DNA from: Paradesertivirga superstes
Lineage (GTDB): Bacteria; Bacteroidota; Bacteroidia; Sphingobacteriales; Sphingobacteriaceae
DNA length: 64,000 nucleotides
NCBI RefSeq assembly: GCF_037622515.1
Contig: NZ_JBBJCN010000010.1
Coordinates: 28,194 to 92,193, forward strand
Direction: 5' to 3'
The notes beneath the pieces are model-generated. The model was not told where the DNA came from. It did no database searches and worked only from the letters and a program-made list of their open reading frames with translations. Positions within the stretch are counted from its first letter, which is position 1; each line of letters opens with the position of its first letter. Shown piece after piece: positions 61,116 to 64,000 of the stretch. Position numbers and translations under genes: made by a program.

Positions 61116-62442
61116 CTTTCCGATAGGTATTCTGTTTACTGCTCTTTTACTTTTCGCTTGCAAAGGAAAGGATAATAAGGAAGCAGCAGCCGATGCTACC
61201 AAATATACCTGCCCTATGCATCCACAGATAGTCAAAGATGCACCGGGTTCTTGCCCCATCTGTAAGATGGATTTGGTTCCAATGAATACTCCGGGAACAG
61301 GAGGCACTATAAATGACACGCTCTCTGCTTTGGTTAAACCCACAAATGAATTGGTGCTTTCGGATATTAAAACGACCAAACCCGAAACAGGTTCACGCTT
61401 CGAGCCGATAAATGTACGGGGCGTGATTAACTACAATACAAATAATCAGAATTCCGTATCTGCAAGGGTAAGCGGAAGAATTGAGCGCCTGTATATAAAA
61501 TATAACTACCAGGCAGTTTCGAAAGGGCAAAAGCTCATGGATATTTACAGCCCCGATTTAGCAAATGCGCAGCAGGAACTATTGTTCCTTAAAAATAATA
61601 ATGAACCTGCACTCCTTGAAGGAGCCAAGAGAAAGCTAAGGGTTCTCGGTGCAACCGAGCAGCAGATAAGCCAGGTTCTTAAAACCGGCAAGGTTGATTA
61701 CACCATAAGTGTATTTAGCCCATACTCGGGTTTTGTTTCAGAAATTCAGGGTTCTGCTGCTACCTCTTCTGCCGGGAATTCCGCAGGAAGCACCATGATT
61801 ACTTCGCAATCTACAGCCAGTTCATCTTCTATGGGAGGAATGGGTGGGTCAGGTTCGGCTGCGGGAGCTCCAACCGCCGTGCCGACTGTTGCGTCGAATT
61901 CGCCTTTGCTTTTAAGAGAAGGACAGTATGTGTCGGTAGGTCAGCGGCTGTTCAACTTTGTTAATTCAAATTCCGTATGGGCAGAGTTTTACGTCAACCC
62001 TCAGGACTTAGATAAATATAAAAGAGGGACGATGGTTAGCGTACAGTCTGTAGATAGTGATAGTAAAAGATCACGGGTACCGATTGCGTTAGTTCAGCCT
62101 TATTATAGCGAGGGTACAAACTATTCACTCGTTCGCGCTACCATCACAAATCCAAACCAGTTTTGGAAGATTGGTGAGCTTGTCCACGTAAGTAGTGAAA
62201 ATACAAGAAAAATAGGAAAATGGTTGCCACGTACAGCCGTACTCCAATTAGGCACCCGAAATGTCTCTTTCATAAAACAAAAGGACGCTTTTGTCCCTGT
62301 ATATGTAAAAGTTAAAGCTATTTCCGGAGATTGGGTAGACGTGGGCACCTCCTTGAATGAGGATCAGGAAGTTGCAGTAAATGCATGGTTCCTGGTAGAC
62401 AGTGAAAGTTTTATTAACGTTCAGAATCCAACCGTACAATAA
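61093..62442 (+). CDS. cusB: CusB-like adaptor with a CPMHP module, first copy
   Basis: A 449 aa membrane-fusion lipoprotein (LLFAC near residue 18). A heavy-metal-binding module lies at about 36-60 (YTCPMHPQIV ... CPICKMDL), then barrel-sandwich, helical hairpin and beta-barrel domains. A Ser/Gly/Met-rich insert (about 225-265, SSSMGGMGGSGS) is unusual. It should collect Cu/Ag and connect CusA to the TolC protein. It overlaps the TolC gene by 23 bp and ends 1 bp before the second adaptor gene. Confidence 0.88.
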   Translation: MRRILKGSFPIGILFTALLLFACKGKDNKEAAADATKYTCPMHPQIVKDAPGSCPICKMDLVPMNTPGTGGTINDTLSALVKPTNELVLSDIKTTKPETGSRFEPINVRGVINYNTNNQNSVSARVSGRIERLYIKYNYQAVSKGQKLMDIYSPDLANAQQELLFLKNNNEPALLEGAKRKLRVLGATEQQISQVLKTGKVDYTISVFSPYSGFVSEIQGSAATSSAGNSAGSTMITSQSTASSSSMGGMGGSGSAAGAPTAVPTVASNSPLLLREGQYVSVGQRLFNFVNSNSVWAEFYVNPQDLDKYKRGTMVSVQSVDSDSKRSRVPIALVQPYYSEGTNYSLVRATITNPNQFWKIGELVHVSSENTRKIGKWLPRTAVLQLGTRNVSFIKQKDAFVPVYVKVKAISGDWVDVGTSLNEDQEVAVNAWFLVDSESFINVQNPTVQ

Positions 62443-62443
62443 G

Positions 62444-63646
62444 ATGGAAAGGAAAAAATTTATCAAAAGCCTGGCAATTATCGCATTTACTCCAGCTCTA
62501 TTTGTCGCTGCATGTAAAAATGAGAAGAAAGCGGTTTCCACTCAAAAGTTTACCTGCCCTATGCACCCGCAGGTTCTTAAAGATGCCGCTGGTTCTTGCC
62601 CCATTTGTGGAATGGAACTGGTTCCTGTTAGCGCCAGTGGCACTAACAATGAGCTCACATTAATGGAAAGCCAGATTCAACTGGCAAACATTAAAACAAT
62701 GGCGATAGCCGCAGGTAGTTTCGGTACCTCTAAGATACTAAGTGGGCGATTAGTAACGAATCCTGAACTTTCTTCTGCCATTTCAAGCAGATATGCCGGG
62801 CGGATTGAAAGGTTATACGTAAAGGAAACAGGTCGTCAGGTTGCAAAAGGGCAGCCACTCTTCCAGGTATTTAGTGAAGAGCTTCAAACGCTTCAGCAAG
62901 ATTACTTACTACAAGCGAAGCAAGTTGCAGCATTTCCGAACGAAAGGCTCTATGTAAGTCTTCGGGAAGCAGCTAAAAATAAACTAAAGTTATTTGGATA
63001 TTCTAATACGCAGATTGATGGTTTAGCCAGAACCGGTAAAACGTCTCCGTTGGTTACTGTTTTTGCCACTGCTTCAGGGATTGTCAATGAGATAAGTGTT
63101 TCCGAAGGTCAATATGTTACGGAAGGTTCACCAATCATAAGGCTCGAGAACTTTAATCAGTTATGGGTAGAAGCAGATGTATATCCCGGGGAGGCCAATG
63201 CTATTAAAATAGGCACAACTGTTAAAGTGACTATCAATGGATTTCCAGAGCAAACAGCAAAAATTAATTTCATTTCCCCGCAAATAGACCCGTCGAGTCA
63301 GATATTGAAAGTTCGTGCACCTATAAAGAATCAGGGCCAATTACAATCAGGAATGCAGGCTACTGTTATGCTTCCGACAGCAAGTATTAACAATGCCGTT
63401 TCATTACCACTTAATGCGGTAATAAGAGACGGAAAAGGTGCTCATGTTTGGATAAAAACAGGTAAGAATTCATTTTCGCCCCGAATGGTAACTACCGGGC
63501 AGGAAGATGCTAATCAGACAATTATCACTTCAGGATTAGAAAATGTAAATGAAGTAGTAGTTAGTGGTGCTTACCTGTTATCAAGTGAATATATTCTAAA
63601 GAAAGGATCAAATCCAATGTCAGGTCATGATATGAGTAAAATGTAA
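62444..63646 (+). CDS. cusB: CusB-like adaptor with a CPMHP module, second copy
   Basis: A 400 aa membrane-fusion lipoprotein (FVAAC near residue 20) with a heavy-metal-binding module (FTCPMHPQVLKDAAGSCPIC, about 33-52) and the usual adaptor domains. It is a paralogue of the gene just upstream but lacks its Ser/Gly insert. The ATG at 62444 is preferred to one at 62402, which would overlap the previous gene and lack a signal peptide. Two adaptors in one operon may form a mixed hexamer, as in some RND systems. Confidence 0.87.
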   Translation: MERKKFIKSLAIIAFTPALFVAACKNEKKAVSTQKFTCPMHPQVLKDAAGSCPICGMELVPVSASGTNNELTLMESQIQLANIKTMAIAAGSFGTSKILSGRLVTNPELSSAISSRYAGRIERLYVKETGRQVAKGQPLFQVFSEELQTLQQDYLLQAKQVAAFPNERLYVSLREAAKNKLKLFGYSNTQIDGLARTGKTSPLVTVFATASGIVNEISVSEGQYVTEGSPIIRLENFNQLWVEADVYPGEANAIKIGTTVKVTINGFPEQTAKINFISPQIDPSSQILKVRAPIKNQGQLQSGMQATVMLPTASINNAVSLPLNAVIRDGKGAHVWIKTGKNSFSPRMVTTGQEDANQTIITSGLENVNEVVVSGAYLLSSEYILKKGSNPMSGHDMSKM

Positions 63647-63675
63647 TCAATCATTCATCACCTTAAAGCACTATT

Positions 63676-64000
63676 ATGGAAAACCATCAGCACAATCAAG
63701 AGCATGTCCATCAGCATGTGGAGCACAGTGCTCACAAGCCTACGGGTACTGAAAAAGAACATTCCGAACACTCATCTCACGATGAGCACATGGGACACCA
63801 TACCGAAGACTTCTTAAGACGGTTTTGGATATGCCTCATCCTTACTATTCCTGTTTTGCTGCTATCAGAAATGATTCAGCATTGGTTTGGCTATCATTTA
63901 GATTTTCCGGGTTCTAAGTTTGTGTTACTAGGTTTAAGCACTATCATTTTTGTCTATGGTGGGAAGCCTTTCCTTACGGGGATGGTTCGAGAAATCCGAA
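63676..64000 (+). CDS. Copper P-type ATPase (CopB-like), cut by the window end
   Basis: The first 108 residues are visible. The His-rich N-terminus (MENHQHNQEHVHQHVEHS, ending near HHTED) is followed by the first membrane segments (FWICLILTIPVLLL, then KFVLLGLSTIIFVYGG and KPFLTGM). This is the start of a CopB-type P1B ATPase. It begins 29 bp after the second adaptor and continues past the window. The catalytic motifs are not visible. Confidence 0.85.
   Translation, partial: MENHQHNQEHVHQHVEHSAHKPTGTEKEHSEHSSHDEHMGHHTEDFLRRFWICLILTIPVLLLSEMIQHWFGYHLDFPGSKFVLLGLSTIIFVYGGKPFLTGMVREIR

Noticed and set aside
1..64000. tRNA, rRNA, integrase, att sites or insertion sequences
   Set aside because: None was recognised on either strand; absence by eye is not proof.

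Overview
The window looks like the interior of an integrative and conjugative element (or conjugative plasmid) of a Bacteroidota bacterium. The best guess is a Sphingobacteriales-type host; this is inferred from gene families and from promoters of the TTG-N19/20-TAnnTTTG type, and no rRNA or tRNA is present to settle it. No integrase, att site or replication gene was recognised, so both ends of the element lie outside the window.

Layout. (1) 68-10860, all on the minus strand: a transfer operon in the Bacteroidota order traA-traB-(259 aa protein)-traE-traF-traG-lipoprotein-traI-traJ-traK-traL-like-traM-traN. It is driven from a consensus promoter at 10985-11014. (2) 10861-11515: an AT-rich divergent control region with palindromes, iterons, hairpins and a 15-bp direct repeat; it is the best candidate for oriT. 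(3) 11516-15932 (+): relaxosome accessory protein, relaxase and coupling ATPase, followed by an XRE regulator, an M23 peptidase, a DUF4099/DUF3945 protein and a Toprim protein. (4) 20713-29962: an accessory zone with a pentapeptide-repeat protein, a six-gene block of mostly uncharacterised proteins flanked on both sides by copies of a short TTGTAGAT repeat, two small proteins, an MqsR-like toxin with a SocA-type antitoxin, a decayed coding stretch and an orphan 405 aa protein.

(5) 30005-64000: metal cargo. A DtxR/MntR-type regulator sits divergently from a di-heme oxidoreductase, Rieske protein and porin operon. Next come a small Cys-rich secreted protein with a TonB-dependent receptor, then a second such protein ahead of a CzcA-type RND pump fused to a TolC-like domain, a CusB-like adaptor, a Fur-family regulator and a P1B-type Zn/Cd ATPase. 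This part looks like divalent-metal efflux. From about 45 kb the theme turns to copper/silver: three DUF305 lipoproteins, a Cys-rich four-helix copper-storage-like protein, a DUF3347 protein, a haem-binding protein, a very large multicopper oxidase with four CPMHP metal-binding modules, an HMA protein, a beta-propeller lipoprotein, a CusA pump encoded as two overlapping genes, a TolC protein, two successive CusB-like adaptors and the start of a copper P-type ATPase cut by the window end.

The main observations for follow-up are: the split CusA that keeps the three copper-binding methionines; the multicopper oxidase fusion; a DtxR-type operator shared between two distant promoters; a TA operon with paired AACTT-N2-AAGTT operators and an apparently leaderless start; the period-55 TTGTAGAT repeats flanking an accessory gene block; and the candidate oriT. 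No copper-responsive regulator was recognised in the window.
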